This document shows positions 35,087 through 45,074 of a stretch of 64,000 bases of DNA, piece by piece. Source of the DNA: Floricoccus tropicus. GTDB taxonomy: Bacteria > Bacillota > Bacilli > Lactobacillales > Streptococcaceae. The position numbers and the translations under genes were made by a program. The stretch spans positions 1-64,000 of the forward strand of contig NZ_MKIR01000002.1 of the NCBI RefSeq assembly GCF_001832905.1, in the 5' to 3' direction. Below the pieces are notes generated by a model that was not told where the DNA came from, made no database searches, and saw only the letters and a list, made by a program, of their open reading frames with translations. How positions within the stretch are numbered: the stretch's first letter is position 1; the number at the start of each line of letters is the position of its first letter.

Positions 35087-35773
35087 GTGGAAAGTGAAGT
35101 AGATAAATTTGTAATTCAAAGTGTGAAACGAATAAATACTCGATATTATCTATTTGAATTGCACGGAAGATACTATATAGCTGATTATTCTAATCCTAAG
35201 GATTTAAGACAATACATCCCTGGAATGTTTCAAGAGTTACAAGATTATACGACAATTTATGATGTTACAGGTCATGAGAAGGAATACAATGCAAAACCAT
35301 TAAAGTGGTATGAAAAATCTGGAAATGAAAAATTAATCTATCTTATAGCAGTCACATATCTTGTAAATATAGTTGTTTTTCCCGCTAAGTTGAATTTAGC
35401 CATGTTAACATATGATCCAAGAATAGTAGAAAGTTGGAAAACAATAATATTGTTAATGGGTATTGGCTCATTATTTATAATTGTCTACTTATACTTAAAA
35501 AAAACATACATAGATTTGGAAGGGAAGAAAGAATATTTACTTGTTCCATCTACAAATATACCTAAAAAATTATCTAAATTTAAACGTTTGTTGTTATATA
35601 TAGTAATGATAATTTTTTTAATATTATTATTGTTTATAGGCATAGGAAGTTCCAGCTATAGTCAGTTATTATTTTTTGGAATAATTCCAGTTTTCCCTAT
35701 ACCTTTTTCAAGATTTTTAAATTTTGTAGATATAAATAATACTAAATATCACATAGAAAAAAAGGAGAAATAA
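35087..35773 (+). CDS. Membrane protein B2, paralogue of B1
   Basis: 228 residues, same length as B1, GTG start. The soluble N terminus is almost identical to B1 while the membrane half has diverged, a pattern expected for immunity proteins changing specificity. The gene ends three bases before the DUF4176 gene and shares its RBS (AAAGGAG) region, so the two are coupled. Confidence 0.7.
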   Translation: MESEVDKFVIQSVKRINTRYYLFELHGRYYIADYSNPKDLRQYIPGMFQELQDYTTIYDVTGHEKEYNAKPLKWYEKSGNEKLIYLIAVTYLVNIVVFPAKLNLAMLTYDPRIVESWKTIILLMGIGSLFIIVYLYLKKTYIDLEGKKEYLLVPSTNIPKKLSKFKRLLLYIVMIIFLILLLFIGIGSSSYSQLLFFGIIPVFPIPFSRFLNFVDINNTKYHIEKKEK

Positions 35774-35775
35774 AA

Positions 35776-36114
35776 ATGAAATCAATCGGAAGTATTGTTT
35801 ACTTAGCAGACGGAAATCAAAAAATCATGATTATAAATGTTGGACCAGTTGTAGAAAAAGATGGTAAAGAATACTATTTTGATTATACAGGTTGTATATA
35901 TCCAGAAGGAGTTAATCCAGAGCAAGTGTACTATTTTAATAATGAAGACATTGATGAGGTTATTTTTGATGGCTACCTAGATGACGACGGGAAACGCCTT
36001 ATTGAATTATTTACAAATTGGAAAAATAATAAAAACAAAAAAATTGAAAAAGGAAATGTTGAAGAATTTAACAATTCTATTCCTCGAAAAAAAGGATGGG
36101 GATTTGAGTGGTAA
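35776..36114 (+). CDS. DUF4176 protein (T7SS-associated)
   Basis: 112 residues. DUF4176 signature: IGSIVYLADGNQKIMIINVGP, then YYFDYTGCIYPEGVNPEQVYYFNNEDIDEVIFDGYLDD. These small proteins are common in LXG/ESX type VII secretion loci of Firmicutes, next to immunity genes; the biochemical role is unknown. The C-terminal 25 residues are extra compared with the second copy at 37034. Confidence 0.82.
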   Translation: MKSIGSIVYLADGNQKIMIINVGPVVEKDGKEYYFDYTGCIYPEGVNPEQVYYFNNEDIDEVIFDGYLDDDGKRLIELFTNWKNNKNKKIEKGNVEEFNNSIPRKKGWGFEW

Positions 36115-36419
36115 TACCATTCAAGAAATTCATTTTTCATGTTAACACTAAAAACGAACAGATGATTGGGACAAATATTTCTGCTAACTTTAGATAATCA
36201 AATTATCTATTTTGAAGAAGTTTATGAATATTCAATAAGGCATAATCATGCTATCGGAAATTATAAAACACCGTATTTAGTAAATATAATTTCTATTTTA
36301 TTAAAGGTATTGTAGCAAAAAGAGTTATAAAAAAATTAATGTTGGAAAGTAAGGTATGCAATGGATATAAGATAGTCAAAATGGGGTAGATACAAAATTT
36401 TTACGGATAATCAGAATTA

Positions 36420-37037
36420 AGATTGGTTAATTGATACTGACAAAATATACACTAAACAAAACTTATAAAATATTTTAAAAAAGAAATCGCTTTTTTATGT
36501 AGCTAAACTTGATAAAAAACAATTTAAAGAAATAAAACAAACAAACAAAACTTATAGAGATATTTCAATTTACACTATCATGCCGTTTGCATTAATCTTT
36601 TCAAGACAAATGGCAAAATATATTAATTTATTTCTAGATCACCAGAATATTTTTTATAAAATTAGTATATTTTTTATTAGTTTGTTAGCTATAAAAGTAT
36701 TTATTTTTATAAATTCATATATTTGTTCATGTTTGTTAAAAAAAATCAATTCGATTTAGACTTTAATACTTATAATTTTGTGTTCGAATCTTTAAATACT
36801 GTACAAAATCAAATTATTTTTAAAAAGCTAAAATATGATGGAGTAAATCTACTAATTGCTTCTAGTATGAGTTTAGTTGTTTATTCATCAAATGATATGA
36901 ATGATGTTGCTTCTTTATTGATATTAGAAATCATTATTTGTTCAGTAATTAGTAATTTATATAGATTTTTTTTACAAGCTTTATACAAACTCAACGATTC
37001 AAAGATATACATAGAAAAAAATGAGGAAAAAATATGA
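36420..37037 (+). pseudogene. Decayed B-type membrane protein (B3)
   Basis: Fragments in two frames. The first reads DWLIDTDKIYT, later KSLFYVAKLDKKQFKEI and ISIYTIMPFALIFSRQM with membrane segments, and ends at a stop near 36758. The second, 36723-37037, continues FDLDFNTYNFVFESLNTVQN to a tail SKIYIEKNEEK like that of B1/B2. The shift falls in a run of eight A's near 36740. It directly precedes a DUF4176 gene, as B2 does. The stretch 36115-36420 holds only further unreadable remnants. Confidence 0.6.
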
Positions 37038-37291
37038 TATCAATTGGTAGTATTGTAACTTTAAAAGAAGGTACTAAGAAAATTATGATTCTTAACAGAG
37101 GAGTTGTAACTGAAATTAAATTCGAAAAAAATCCGATTTTGTTTGATTACAGTGGGACAGTATATCCTTTTGGTCTTAATCCCAAGAATATTCTTTGTTC
37201 TAATGAAGAAAATATCGATGAAGTGATATTTGAAGGGTACTTTGATGAAGAGGAGAGGAATTTCGTAAAATATACGAAAATTGGAGAATAG
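37034..37291 (+). CDS. Second DUF4176 protein
   Basis: 85 residues. SIGSIVTLKEGTKKIMILNRGV, FDYSGTVYPFGLNP and NEENIDEVIFEGYFDEEE match DUF4176 and the copy at 35776. Its start overlaps the end of the decayed B3 frame (ATGA), repeating the B-DUF4176 coupling. Confidence 0.8.
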   Translation: MISIGSIVTLKEGTKKIMILNRGVVTEIKFEKNPILFDYSGTVYPFGLNPKNILCSNEENIDEVIFEGYFDEEERNFVKYTKIGE

Positions 37292-37358
37292 AAAATTCTC
37301 ATATTATCAAATGGAATATATGTCAAATTCAATCACAATTAATTGAGGATAAATAGTT

Positions 37359-37469
37359 ATGGGATTATTATATGTGGCAACAGACTCACAATCTCTAGTA
37401 ACAGGTATGGAATCAAATCTAAATAAATCAGGAAAGATTTTATATAGGTTAAACAGAGTTACTACATAA
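37359..37469 (+). CDS. 36-residue fragment, possibly the start of a T7SS substrate
   Basis: ATG with GAGGAT upstream and 36 codons (MGLLYVATDSQSLVTGMESN...) before a stop. The N terminus vaguely resembles small ESX/TIGR04197-type T7SS substrates. The following 200 bp (37470-37681) contain no gene; one frame still reads LLLPLDEEGYEQL, and there is a hairpin CCTCTT/AAGAGG at 37543-37558. Probably a remnant. Confidence 0.3.
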   Translation: MGLLYVATDSQSLVTGMESNLNKSGKILYRLNRVTT

Positions 37470-37681
37470 TTTTGTATTTTAACTTGAATAGTAGACAGCT
37501 TTAAGATAAAATATTAATAATTATTTCATAAGTCTTCTTTTACCTCTTGATGAAGAGGGATATGAACAGTTGTGAAATAAATGATGTGTATAAAATTAAT
37601 CTTTAAAGCTATATAAGTCAAATAGGAAGATATTACAAGAAAAAAGCGCAAATAAGTTCAATTAAAGAAAGTGAGAAACAT

Positions 37682-38083
37682 ATGAAAATTATAAAAAAAA
37701 GCACCTCATGTTTATTATTGATTATTTTTGTGATTATCCTAACAGGATGTAAAGGATCAAAAGATATCCAAGGAAATTGGAAAGCACAGAATAATGATGG
37801 AAAGAATGTTACAATTCAAATAAGTGATAAAGATATAACTGTTGATGGTAATAAGCTTGAGTATAAACAAAATGCAGTTGGAAATAAGAATGGGTTAAAA
37901 TATAAAGGAATAATGGTTGATGATATCCAATATGTAATTGTCTTTCCAGAGAAAGATAAAAATATCGCTTATATGATGAAACCTGAATCGAGTGATGATT
38001 ATTTATATGGCACATTAATCTTTGCCATGAATAAGAACGATTATCCAAGTTATAAGGATTATGCAGATAGATATATTAAATAA
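37682..38083 (+). CDS. Small lipoprotein
   Basis: 133 residues. Lipobox LTGC (Cys23) after a hydrophobic helix. The mature domain (IQGNWKAQNNDGKNVTIQISDKDITVDGNKLEYKQ) looks like a small beta-barrel of the kind found in lactococcal and streptococcal lipoproteins of unknown function. Confidence 0.65.
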   Translation: MKIIKKSTSCLLLIIFVIILTGCKGSKDIQGNWKAQNNDGKNVTIQISDKDITVDGNKLEYKQNAVGNKNGLKYKGIMVDDIQYVIVFPEKDKNIAYMMKPESSDDYLYGTLIFAMNKNDYPSYKDYADRYIK

Positions 38084-38086
38084 AAA

Positions 38087-38245
38087 ATGAAATTTACATG
38101 TGTTTTAGGAGCATTATTTATAGTTGTATCATTTTTATCTGAGTATCTTAATGGTTTTTGGAAAATAATTTTTTCAATAATGAATATCGAAGATTGTGTT
38201 TATCCAATCTTCGATATTACTATAGAAAAAGATAAATCTTTATAG
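38087..38245 (+). CDS. Possible 52-residue membrane peptide containing a perfect inverted repeat
   Basis: ATG three bases after the lipoprotein stop, 52 codons, one hydrophobic segment (CVLGALFIVVSFL). No clear RBS. A 14-bp perfect inverted repeat (AATATCGAAGATTG 38183-38196, complement 38205-38218) lies inside the frame, which may mean the frame is not real. Confidence 0.3.
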   Translation: MKFTCVLGALFIVVSFLSEYLNGFWKIIFSIMNIEDCVYPIFDITIEKDKSL

Positions 38246-38252
38246 ACCAAAT

Positions 38253-38284
38253 AAAAAGACAGAAAGATATCTGTCTTTTTATTT
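38253..38284. terminator. Bidirectional terminator by katA
   Basis: AAAAAGACAG (38253-38262) and CTGTCTTTTT (38271-38280) around AAAGATAT. Confidence 0.85.
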
Positions 38285-38293
38285 ATCTAATTA

Positions 38294-39757
38294 TTAAATC
38301 TTATCAAAATCAATTTCTAAACCTATAGCTTTAGCGACTCGTTGTCCGTAATCTGGGTCAACTTTATAGAAATTTATTACTTGTCTACGTTTTATTTCAT
38401 CTTCTTTAACATTTCCAAGGCTGTCAGCAATGTTTTTAATCAATCGTTCTCTTTCATCATCTGAAATCAAATTATACAAAGCGCGTGGTTGAGAGTAGAA
38501 GTCATCATCATAAGTAACATAATGACCAATTTCTCCTTCAACTTCGTATCCTCTTTCCTTTGCTGCGGGCTTTTCTTTTTGACCATCAAAACTATTTGGT
38601 TCATAATTTATCTGACTTTGATGCTCGTTAACACCCATCACACCATCTACTTGATAGTTATGAACTGGTGTTTTAGGTGCATTGACTGGAATATGAGCTG
38701 AGTTTGCTCCTACACGGTATCTATGTGCATCAGCATATGAGAATAATCGTCCTTGAAGCATTTTATCAGGCGAAGCTTCAATTCCTGGTACTAGATTTGC
38801 TGGAGAAAAAGTTGCTTCCTCAACATCAGCAAAATAATTTCTCGGATTTTGATTCAAAGTGAACTTACCAACCTCAATAAGAGGATAATCTTTATGCGAA
38901 ACTGTACGGGTTACATCAAAGATATTTTGTTTATAGTTCCAACCTTCCTCGAAAGGAATTATTTGAACATACATTGTCCATTCAGGATAATTACCAGATT
39001 CGATTGAATTAAACAAATCTTGTGTTGCTGAATCAGGATTTTCACCATCTAATTTTTGAGCAAGGTCTGACATCAAGCTTTTAACGCCATCTTTAGGTTT
39101 AAAGTGATACTTTATCCATGAACGTTTACCGTCAGCGTTAACCCACATGAAGGTATGTGTCCCAAAACCGTTCATATTGCGGTATGTTGCAGGTATTCCA
39201 CGGTCTCCAAAAAGCATAGTAATCATATGAAGAGATTCGGGTGATAGTGACCAAAAATCCCATTTTGCTCTGTCTGAATGAAGGTGCGTTTGAGGATTTC
39301 GTTTTTGCGTGTGAATGAAGTCTGGGAATTTTTTAGCATCTCTGATAAAGAATACTGGGAAGCTTAAACCAACAATATCGTAATTACCTTCATTAGTATA
39401 AAATTTCAAGGCAAATCCTCGTGGATCACGAGCTGTATCTGATGAACCTGATTCCCCAGCAACAGTTGAGAAGCGAGCAAACATCTCAGTTTCTTTACCT
39501 TGACGATTAAAAATATCTGCCTTAGTATATTCCGACATATCATGAGTTAGGGTAAATGTACCAAATGCACCTGCACCTTTAGCATGTACAACCCTTTCAG
39601 GGATTCTTTCGCGAGAAAAATGAGCTAGTTTTTCCAATAGATGATAGTCTTGCAGTAATACTGGACCATTTTCACCTGCTGTTAATGAATGTTGATTATC
39701 ACCAATCGGAGCACCCTCAGCACTTGTTAGAAAGTTATTTTCATCATATGTAGCCAT
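38294..39757 (-). CDS. katA: Haem catalase (monofunctional, small-subunit)
   Basis: 487 residues, the normal length of small-subunit catalases. Active-site His in [16 protein letters not shown] (about residue 58), the Asn region in [10 protein letters not shown] (about 130), haem-ligand Tyr in [14 protein letters not shown] (about 340), and [14 protein letters not shown]. It converts H2O2 to water and oxygen in the cytoplasm and needs haem, which streptococci cannot normally make. Its presence is unusual for Streptococcaceae. RBS GGAG. Confidence 0.95.
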   Translation of the reverse strand: MATYDENNFLTSAEGAPIGDNQHSLTAGENGPVLLQDYHLLEKLAHFSRERIPERVVHAKGAGAFGTFTLTHDMSEYTKADIFNRQGKETEMFARFSTVAGESGSSDTARDPRGFALKFYTNEGNYDIVGLSFPVFFIRDAKKFPDFIHTQKRNPQTHLHSDRAKWDFWSLSPESLHMITMLFGDRGIPATYRNMNGFGTHTFMWVNADGKRSWIKYHFKPKDGVKSLMSDLAQKLDGENPDSATQDLFNSIESGNYPEWTMYVQIIPFEEGWNYKQNIFDVTRTVSHKDYPLIEVGKFTLNQNPRNYFADVEEATFSPANLVPGIEASPDKMLQGRLFSYADAHRYRVGANSAHIPVNAPKTPVHNYQVDGVMGVNEHQSQINYEPNSFDGQKEKPAAKERGYEVEGEIGHYVTYDDDFYSQPRALYNLISDDERERLIKNIADSLGNVKEDEIKRRQVINFYKVDPDYGQRVAKAIGLEIDFDKI

Positions 39758-39789
39758 CTATTTTTCTCCATTTCTTTATTTATGACTTA

Positions 39790-39818
39790 ATAGTAGTTCT
39801 AATATAAATAATAGTCAA
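39790..39818 (-). promoter_or_regulatory. katA promoter
   Basis: On the - strand TTGACT (39813-39818), 17-bp spacer, TACTAT (39790-39795). I see no perfect PerR box. The rest of the gene-free stretch 39758-40267 holds no recognisable gene; it contains the dif site and the xerS promoter. Confidence 0.6.
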
Positions 39819-40174
39819 TAAAAAGTACTCAGAATATAAAAGTACAATATTTGTAGTGAAAATGGATAAAATAGGATAAATGATAGTTGATTAAGATTAA
39901 GAAAACTGAATATGATAAAGTTAGTTAAATTTATGTAAAATTGAGCAAGAAAGATTAAGACGTATTTTGAATTAAGTTAATCAACATAATCAGAAAAAGA
40001 TTTGAATGCTTTCTGGTTATTAAAATTTTAATAGAAAGGACAAGAAGTTGCAGATGAAATTTGATGGTCAGTGGTTGTAAGAAAAATTTTTTTCTATAAT
40101 TATTAGAAAGTGGAAAAAAGTCCTGGATTAGTTAAATGAGGGTATTTAAAAGGACTATCATTTTCTCCTATAAC

Positions 40175-40205
40175 ATCTTTCCGAAAAACTATAATTTTCT
40201 TGAAA
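40175..40205 (+). other. dif: difSL chromosome dimer resolution site (replication terminus)
   Basis: A 31-bp sequence running ATCTTTCCGAAAAACTATAA to TTTTCTTGAAA matches the difSL site of streptococci and lactococci as I remember it, with at most one or two differences. It lies 62 bp upstream of xerS, the usual place. XerS acts on this site with FtsK to resolve chromosome dimers. The gene-strand bias flips here, supporting its position at the terminus. Confidence 0.92.
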
Positions 40206-40228
40206 AAAGTCTAGGTGTGTGATAGACT
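40200..40228 (+). promoter_or_regulatory. xerS promoter overlapping dif
   Basis: TTGAAA (40200-40205), formed by the last six bases of dif, 17-bp spacer, TAGACT (40223-40228). XerS bound to dif would cover the -35. Confidence 0.5.
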
Positions 40229-40267
40229 ACTATCATAGATAACTCTCTAATTACAAAGGAAAAAAAC

Positions 40268-41338
40268 ATGAAACGTGAACGTCTTATAGAAAATATTGAA
40301 CAATTAAAAAAGGAAATGCCTCCTTTCGTCCTGGAATATTATCAATCAAAACTTACTGTACCGTATTCTTTGACAACTTTATATGAATATCTTAAAGAAT
40401 ATAATCGATTTTTTAACTGGTTAATTGACGCTGGAATTTCAAATGCTGATAAAATTTCGGAAATTTCGCTTAATGACTTGGAACATTTGGCAAAAAAAGA
40501 TTTAGAAGCCTATATTAACTATTTACGTGAACGTCCTCGTCTAAATACATATTCTAAGCAAAATGGTGTTTCTCAGACGACCATTAACCGTACGCTATCA
40601 GCCTTATCTTCTTTATATAAATATCTCACAGAAGAGGTTGAGAATGCTGATGGTGAGCCCTACTTCTACCGAAATGTTATGAAGAAAGTAGCTACTAAGA
40701 AGAAAAGAGAAACACTTGCTGCACGAGCTGAAAATATAAAAAGTAAGTTATTTTTAGGTGATGAAAGTCAAGACTTCATTGATTTTATCAATAATGATTA
40801 TGAAGAATTATTAAGTCCAAGGGCACTTGCATCTTTCAAGAAAAATATGGAACGTGATATTGCAATAATTGCCCTTATCCTTGCTAGTGGTATCCGTTTA
40901 TCTGAGGTTGTAAATATAGATTTGCGTGATTTAAACCTTAAAACGATGATTGTTGAAGTTACTCGGAAAGGTGGCAAACGAGATTCAGTAAATATTGCAA
41001 GCTTCGCTCGACCTTATATTGAGGAATATTTAACTATCAGAGATAAGAGATATAAGGCTGAGAAAAAAGATGTTGCCTTCTTCCTTACACTTTATAAAGG
41101 TGTAGCAAATCGTATGGATGCTTCTTCTATTGAAAAAATGGTTGCTAAATATTCAGAAGCATTTAAAGTACGTGTTACCCCCCATAAACTAAGACATACA
41201 CTTGCTACAAGATTGTATGCTGAAACTAACTCTCAAGTATTAGTAAGTCATCAACTCGGACATTCTAGTACTCAAGTTACTGACTTATATACCCATATTG
41301 TCGATGAAGAGCAAAAAAATGCCTTAGATAAATTATGA
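40268..41338 (+). CDS. xerS: Single tyrosine recombinase XerS
   Basis: 356 residues, the exact length of streptococcal XerS and very similar to it ([48 protein letters not shown]). Catalytic residues: Arg in ASGIRLSEV (about 216), Lys in [20 protein letters not shown] (HxxR), His in [14 protein letters not shown], with the Tyr nucleophile in DLYTHIV. Resolves chromosome dimers at difSL. Confidence 0.96.
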   Translation: MKRERLIENIEQLKKEMPPFVLEYYQSKLTVPYSLTTLYEYLKEYNRFFNWLIDAGISNADKISEISLNDLEHLAKKDLEAYINYLRERPRLNTYSKQNGVSQTTINRTLSALSSLYKYLTEEVENADGEPYFYRNVMKKVATKKKRETLAARAENIKSKLFLGDESQDFIDFINNDYEELLSPRALASFKKNMERDIAIIALILASGIRLSEVVNIDLRDLNLKTMIVEVTRKGGKRDSVNIASFARPYIEEYLTIRDKRYKAEKKDVAFFLTLYKGVANRMDASSIEKMVAKYSEAFKVRVTPHKLRHTLATRLYAETNSQVLVSHQLGHSSTQVTDLYTHIVDEEQKNALDKL

Positions 41339-41340
41339 TT

Positions 41341-41410
41341 TACATAAATATATTTATGTAAATACGATATATATAGAAATAGAACCTCAATTCGAGATTC
41401 TATTTTTTTT
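41341..41410. terminator. 20-bp perfect palindrome and terminator between xerS and trmFO
   Basis: TACATAAATATATTTATGTA (41341-41360) is a perfect palindrome. It is followed by a terminator hairpin AATAGAA-CCTC / GAG-ATTCTATT with a T-run (about 41378-41410), serving the convergent genes xerS and trmFO. Confidence 0.7.
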
Positions 41411-41413
41411 ATT

Positions 41414-42742
41414 TTAAATATTTGTATATTCTTTTAAGTCTTCTAATGCTCTATTAGCAACATTTGTATATCGTTCTTTTTTATCACGAATTCTTTCTGG
41501 CCATTCTTCTATAATACCAAAGTTAACATTCATTGGTTGGAAGTTTTTAGAGTTAGCATGAGTAATGTAGTACGGAAGTGCTCCTAGAGCAGTAGTTCTT
41601 GGGAATACTACTTCTTCTTCTGAATTGAATAGTTTTACTGCATTAATACCAGCTACTAATCCACTTGCTGCTGACTCAACATAACCTTCAACACCTGTCA
41701 TTTGTCCAGCAAAGAATAAATTATCTTTTTTCTTTGAACGATATGTTTGAGTAAGAAGATTTGGAGAGTCCATGTATGAGTTTCTGTGCATTACACCATA
41801 TCTAACAAATTCAGCATTTTCAAGCCCTGGAATCATTTGGAATACGCGTTTTTGCTCACCCCACTTAAGATGAGTTTGGAAACCAACAATATTGTATAAG
41901 CTTGCTGCTGCGTCATCCTGTCTAAGTTGAACGACTGCATATGGTGTTTTAAATTCACCATCACGTGGACCAGTATAATCATCAGGATATTCTAGACCAA
42001 CAGGTTTCATAGGGCCATAAAGCATTGTTTTATAACCACGTGCTGCCATAACTTCAATAGGCATACATGCTTCAAAATATTTTTCTTTTTCAAATTCACT
42101 AAGTTTAGCAACTTCAGCATCTATTAAAGCTTGCTGGAAATTGGTGAATTCTTCTTTTGTCATTGGACAATTAAGGTATGCTGCTTCACCCTTATCATAA
42201 CGACTCTTTAGATAAACTTTATCCATATCAACTGTAGATATATCTACAATTGGTGCAGCAGCATCATAAAAGTAGAACCCATCACCATCATTAAGCTCAT
42301 GAATTTTATTAGCTAAAGTATCACTAGTTAAAGGACCAGTTGCAATAATAGTTATTACATCATCAGGTATTTCAGTAATTTCTTCTCTTATTACTTCAAT
42401 AAGTGGATTATTATAAATTTTATCAGTTACTAATTGAGAGAAGCCTTCACGGTCAACTGCGAGAGCTCCACCAGCAGGTACACGAGTTTCTTCAGCTGAA
42501 TTAATAATAATACTATCCATTTGACGCATTTCTTCTTTAAGTAAACCGACAGCGTTTGTAATAGCATCACCACGAAGGGAATTTGAACATACTAATTCGG
42601 CAAAATTATCCGTTTTATGTTGAGGTGTTGGTTTTACACCACGCATTTCATATAATTTTACAGGTATTCCTCTTTTAGCGATTTGATATGCTGCTTCTGA
42701 TCCAGCAAGTCCTGCACCAATAACGTTAATGTATTCTTTCAT
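41414..42742 (-). CDS. trmFO: tRNA (uracil-54) methyltransferase, folate/FAD-dependent
   Basis: 442 residues, full length. FAD-binding [37 protein letters not shown] with the conserved Cys, [15 protein letters not shown] and [20 protein letters not shown]. It makes m5U54 in tRNA using methylenetetrahydrofolate. Neighbours topA and xerS are the usual ones in this family. An inverted repeat (ATATTTACATA 42758-42768, TATGTAAATAT 42777-42787) lies just upstream of its start. Confidence 0.96.
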   Translation of the reverse strand: MKEYINVIGAGLAGSEAAYQIAKRGIPVKLYEMRGVKPTPQHKTDNFAELVCSNSLRGDAITNAVGLLKEEMRQMDSIIINSAEETRVPAGGALAVDREGFSQLVTDKIYNNPLIEVIREEITEIPDDVITIIATGPLTSDTLANKIHELNDGDGFYFYDAAAPIVDISTVDMDKVYLKSRYDKGEAAYLNCPMTKEEFTNFQQALIDAEVAKLSEFEKEKYFEACMPIEVMAARGYKTMLYGPMKPVGLEYPDDYTGPRDGEFKTPYAVVQLRQDDAAASLYNIVGFQTHLKWGEQKRVFQMIPGLENAEFVRYGVMHRNSYMDSPNLLTQTYRSKKKDNLFFAGQMTGVEGYVESAASGLVAGINAVKLFNSEEEVVFPRTTALGALPYYITHANSKNFQPMNVNFGIIEEWPERIRDKKERYTNVANRALEDLKEYTNI

Positions 42743-42823
42743 TTGTCATTTATATAAATATTTACATAATTTAATGTATGTAAATATAAATTTAATTCCT
42801 TTTCTATATATTTTTCATAGAAA

Positions 42824-42847
42824 AAACATGAATAATCATGTTTTTAA
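42824..42847. terminator. Terminator after topA
   Basis: AAAAACATGA and TCATGTTTTT arms around ATAA; in the - direction it is followed by T's. Confidence 0.8.
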
Positions 42848-42854
42848 CTAAAGT

Positions 42855-44969
42855 CTATTTTACCACATTTTCTTGGTAATCGCCTTCACTACAAACTACT
42901 TGTTTGCCTCCACCACGAACTTTTTTCTCTACTAGATATTTACCACATTTAGGACAGTCACGTCCTACTGGTTTATCCCAGCTAGTGAATTCACATTCTG
43001 GATAACGATCACACCCATAGAAAATACGATTTTTCTTTGTTTTTCTCTCAATTACTTGTCCTTCTTTACATATAGGACACGTAACTCCGATTTCTTTTAC
43101 AATTGCTTTTGTATTATGACAATCTGGGAAATTACTACATGCATAAAATTTACCAAATTTACCAAGTTTAATAACCATTGGATGACCACAGACATCACAG
43201 TCAAAACCAGCAGGTTCATCTTTAATTTGGATTTTTTCCATTTTTTCTTCAGCATTATCAAGCTCAAGTGAGAATGGTTTATAAAATTGATCAACTACAT
43301 GAACCCATTCACGTTTTCCAGCTTCCACTTGGTCTAATTGATTTTCCATTTCAGCCGTAAATTTTGTATTTACAATATTAGGGAAGAATTCAACAATTAA
43401 TGTATTAACTATTTCACCTAATTCAGTTGGTTCAAAACGTTTAGCATTTAATTTAACGTAGTAACGTCTTTGGATTGTTTCAAGTGTTGGTGCATACGTT
43501 GATGGACGTCCAATTCCATTTTCTTCCAATGTTTTAATAAGTGTTGCTTCACTATACCTTGCAGGTGGTTGTGTAAAATGTTGTTCAGGTTTCAATGTAT
43601 CTTTAACAACAATATCACCTTCAGCCATTTCAGGTAGCATCTTGTTTTTATCTGAATCGTTATATACTGCCATGTAACCATTGAATTTAACTTGGCTACC
43701 ATTGGCGATGAACATTACACCATTTTGGGATAGATTAACTTTAACTGTATCAAATATTGCTGCTGACATTTGGCTAGCAACAAATCGATTCCAAATCAAA
43801 GTATAAAGCTTCAATTGATCTTTATTAAGATATTTAGCAATTGATTCCGGTGTATTAAAGACATTTGATGGTCGTATTGCCTCATGGGCATCCTGAGCAC
43901 CAGATGCATTTTTTACTTTGCTTCCATGCTTGCTATACTCTTTACCAAAAGTATCAGTGATATAATTATCAGCAGCAGCCTGAGCGACTGGACTTATACG
44001 AGTTGAGTCAGTACGCATATAGGTAATTAAACCTTGTTGACCTTGTGTACCTAATGTAATACCTTCATAAAGTTGTTGAGCAACCATCATTGTCTTACGT
44101 GTACGGAAATTTATTTTATTAGCTGCATCTTGTTGCAGACTACTAGTTGTATATGGGAGAGGAGCATTTCTTCTACGCTCTTTTTTCTCTACTTTATCAA
44201 CATTGAAGTCTTTATCTTTTATGCGTGCCATAACTTCCATAACATCTTCATTGTTGTCTAACTTTTTCTTTTTACCATCTATACCATAGAAAGCAGCTTG
44301 GAATTTTTTGGCACCTTTTTTGAAGTTACCATCAATCGTCCAATATTCTTCAGGTACAAAGGCATTAATTTCATTTTCGCGATCAATAATCAATTTTAAT
44401 GCTATTGATTGCACACGTCCAGCAGATAATCCCTTTTTAACCTTTTTCCAAAGGATAGGACTGATTGAGTAACCAACAAGTCTATCTAAAATTCTACGAG
44501 CTTGCTGTGCATCTACTAAATCGATATTTATTTTTCGTGGTTGATTAAAGGCATCTTTGACAGCATCCTTAGTAATCTCATTAAAGACTACTCGATTTTC
44601 ATCATTAAGATCTAAATCAAGAATATGTGCTAAATGCCAAGCTATAGCTTCTCCCTCTCTATCCGGGTCACTTGCGAGATAAACTTTTTTAGCGTTTTTT
44701 GCTTCTTTTTTAAGATCTTTAATTAGAGGGCCTTTTCCACGAATATTAATATATTCAGGAGTATAGTCATTCTCGATATCTACAGACATTGATGATTTTT
44801 TCAAATCCCTAATATGTCCGACACTAGCCACTACTTTATAGTTTCTACCAAGATATTTTTCAATTGTCTTAGCCTTGGCAGGTGATTCCACGATTACAAG
44901 ATTTTTTTTAACTTTACTTCTTTTTCTAGTTGTTTTCTTTTTTGTATTATCAGTTGTTTTTGTAACCAT
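42855..44969 (-). CDS. topA: DNA topoisomerase I
   Basis: 704 residues. Toprim domain ([34 protein letters not shown]), active-site Tyr in [12 protein letters not shown] (about 318), and three C-terminal zinc-ribbon modules (CDVCGHP...CSNFPDC, CPICKEG...CDRYPEC, CPKCGK...C). Relaxes negative supercoils. The N terminus has a Lys/Thr-rich extension of about 23 residues. Follows dprA after 105 bp, which contain a small GTTTTC/GAAAAC hairpin. Confidence 0.97.
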   Translation of the reverse strand: MVTKTTDNTKKKTTRKRSKVKKNLVIVESPAKAKTIEKYLGRNYKVVASVGHIRDLKKSSMSVDIENDYTPEYINIRGKGPLIKDLKKEAKNAKKVYLASDPDREGEAIAWHLAHILDLDLNDENRVVFNEITKDAVKDAFNQPRKINIDLVDAQQARRILDRLVGYSISPILWKKVKKGLSAGRVQSIALKLIIDRENEINAFVPEEYWTIDGNFKKGAKKFQAAFYGIDGKKKKLDNNEDVMEVMARIKDKDFNVDKVEKKERRRNAPLPYTTSSLQQDAANKINFRTRKTMMVAQQLYEGITLGTQGQQGLITYMRTDSTRISPVAQAAADNYITDTFGKEYSKHGSKVKNASGAQDAHEAIRPSNVFNTPESIAKYLNKDQLKLYTLIWNRFVASQMSAAIFDTVKVNLSQNGVMFIANGSQVKFNGYMAVYNDSDKNKMLPEMAEGDIVVKDTLKPEQHFTQPPARYSEATLIKTLEENGIGRPSTYAPTLETIQRRYYVKLNAKRFEPTELGEIVNTLIVEFFPNIVNTKFTAEMENQLDQVEAGKREWVHVVDQFYKPFSLELDNAEEKMEKIQIKDEPAGFDCDVCGHPMVIKLGKFGKFYACSNFPDCHNTKAIVKEIGVTCPICKEGQVIERKTKKNRIFYGCDRYPECEFTSWDKPVGRDCPKCGKYLVEKKVRGGGKQVVCSEGDYQENVVK

Positions 44970-45074
44970 TACGCTTCTTTCTTTAGTAAAAATATATTTT
45001 CTAAAAACTCAACTAATAATAATAGCTTTTTTAGTGCTTGTCAACAATAATTGTTTTCTTATAGGAAAACTTGA

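Noticed and set aside
40268-41338. xerS as a mobile-element integrase
   Set aside because: Length and sequence match streptococcal XerS and the adjacent dif site explains it.
41341-42787. Mobile palindromic repeat family flanking trmFO (TACATAAA/TTTATGTA motifs)
   Set aside because: The palindromes at 41341, 42758, 49722 and 49779 share AT-rich words but not a common longer sequence; they are more simply terminators or promoter-region hairpins.
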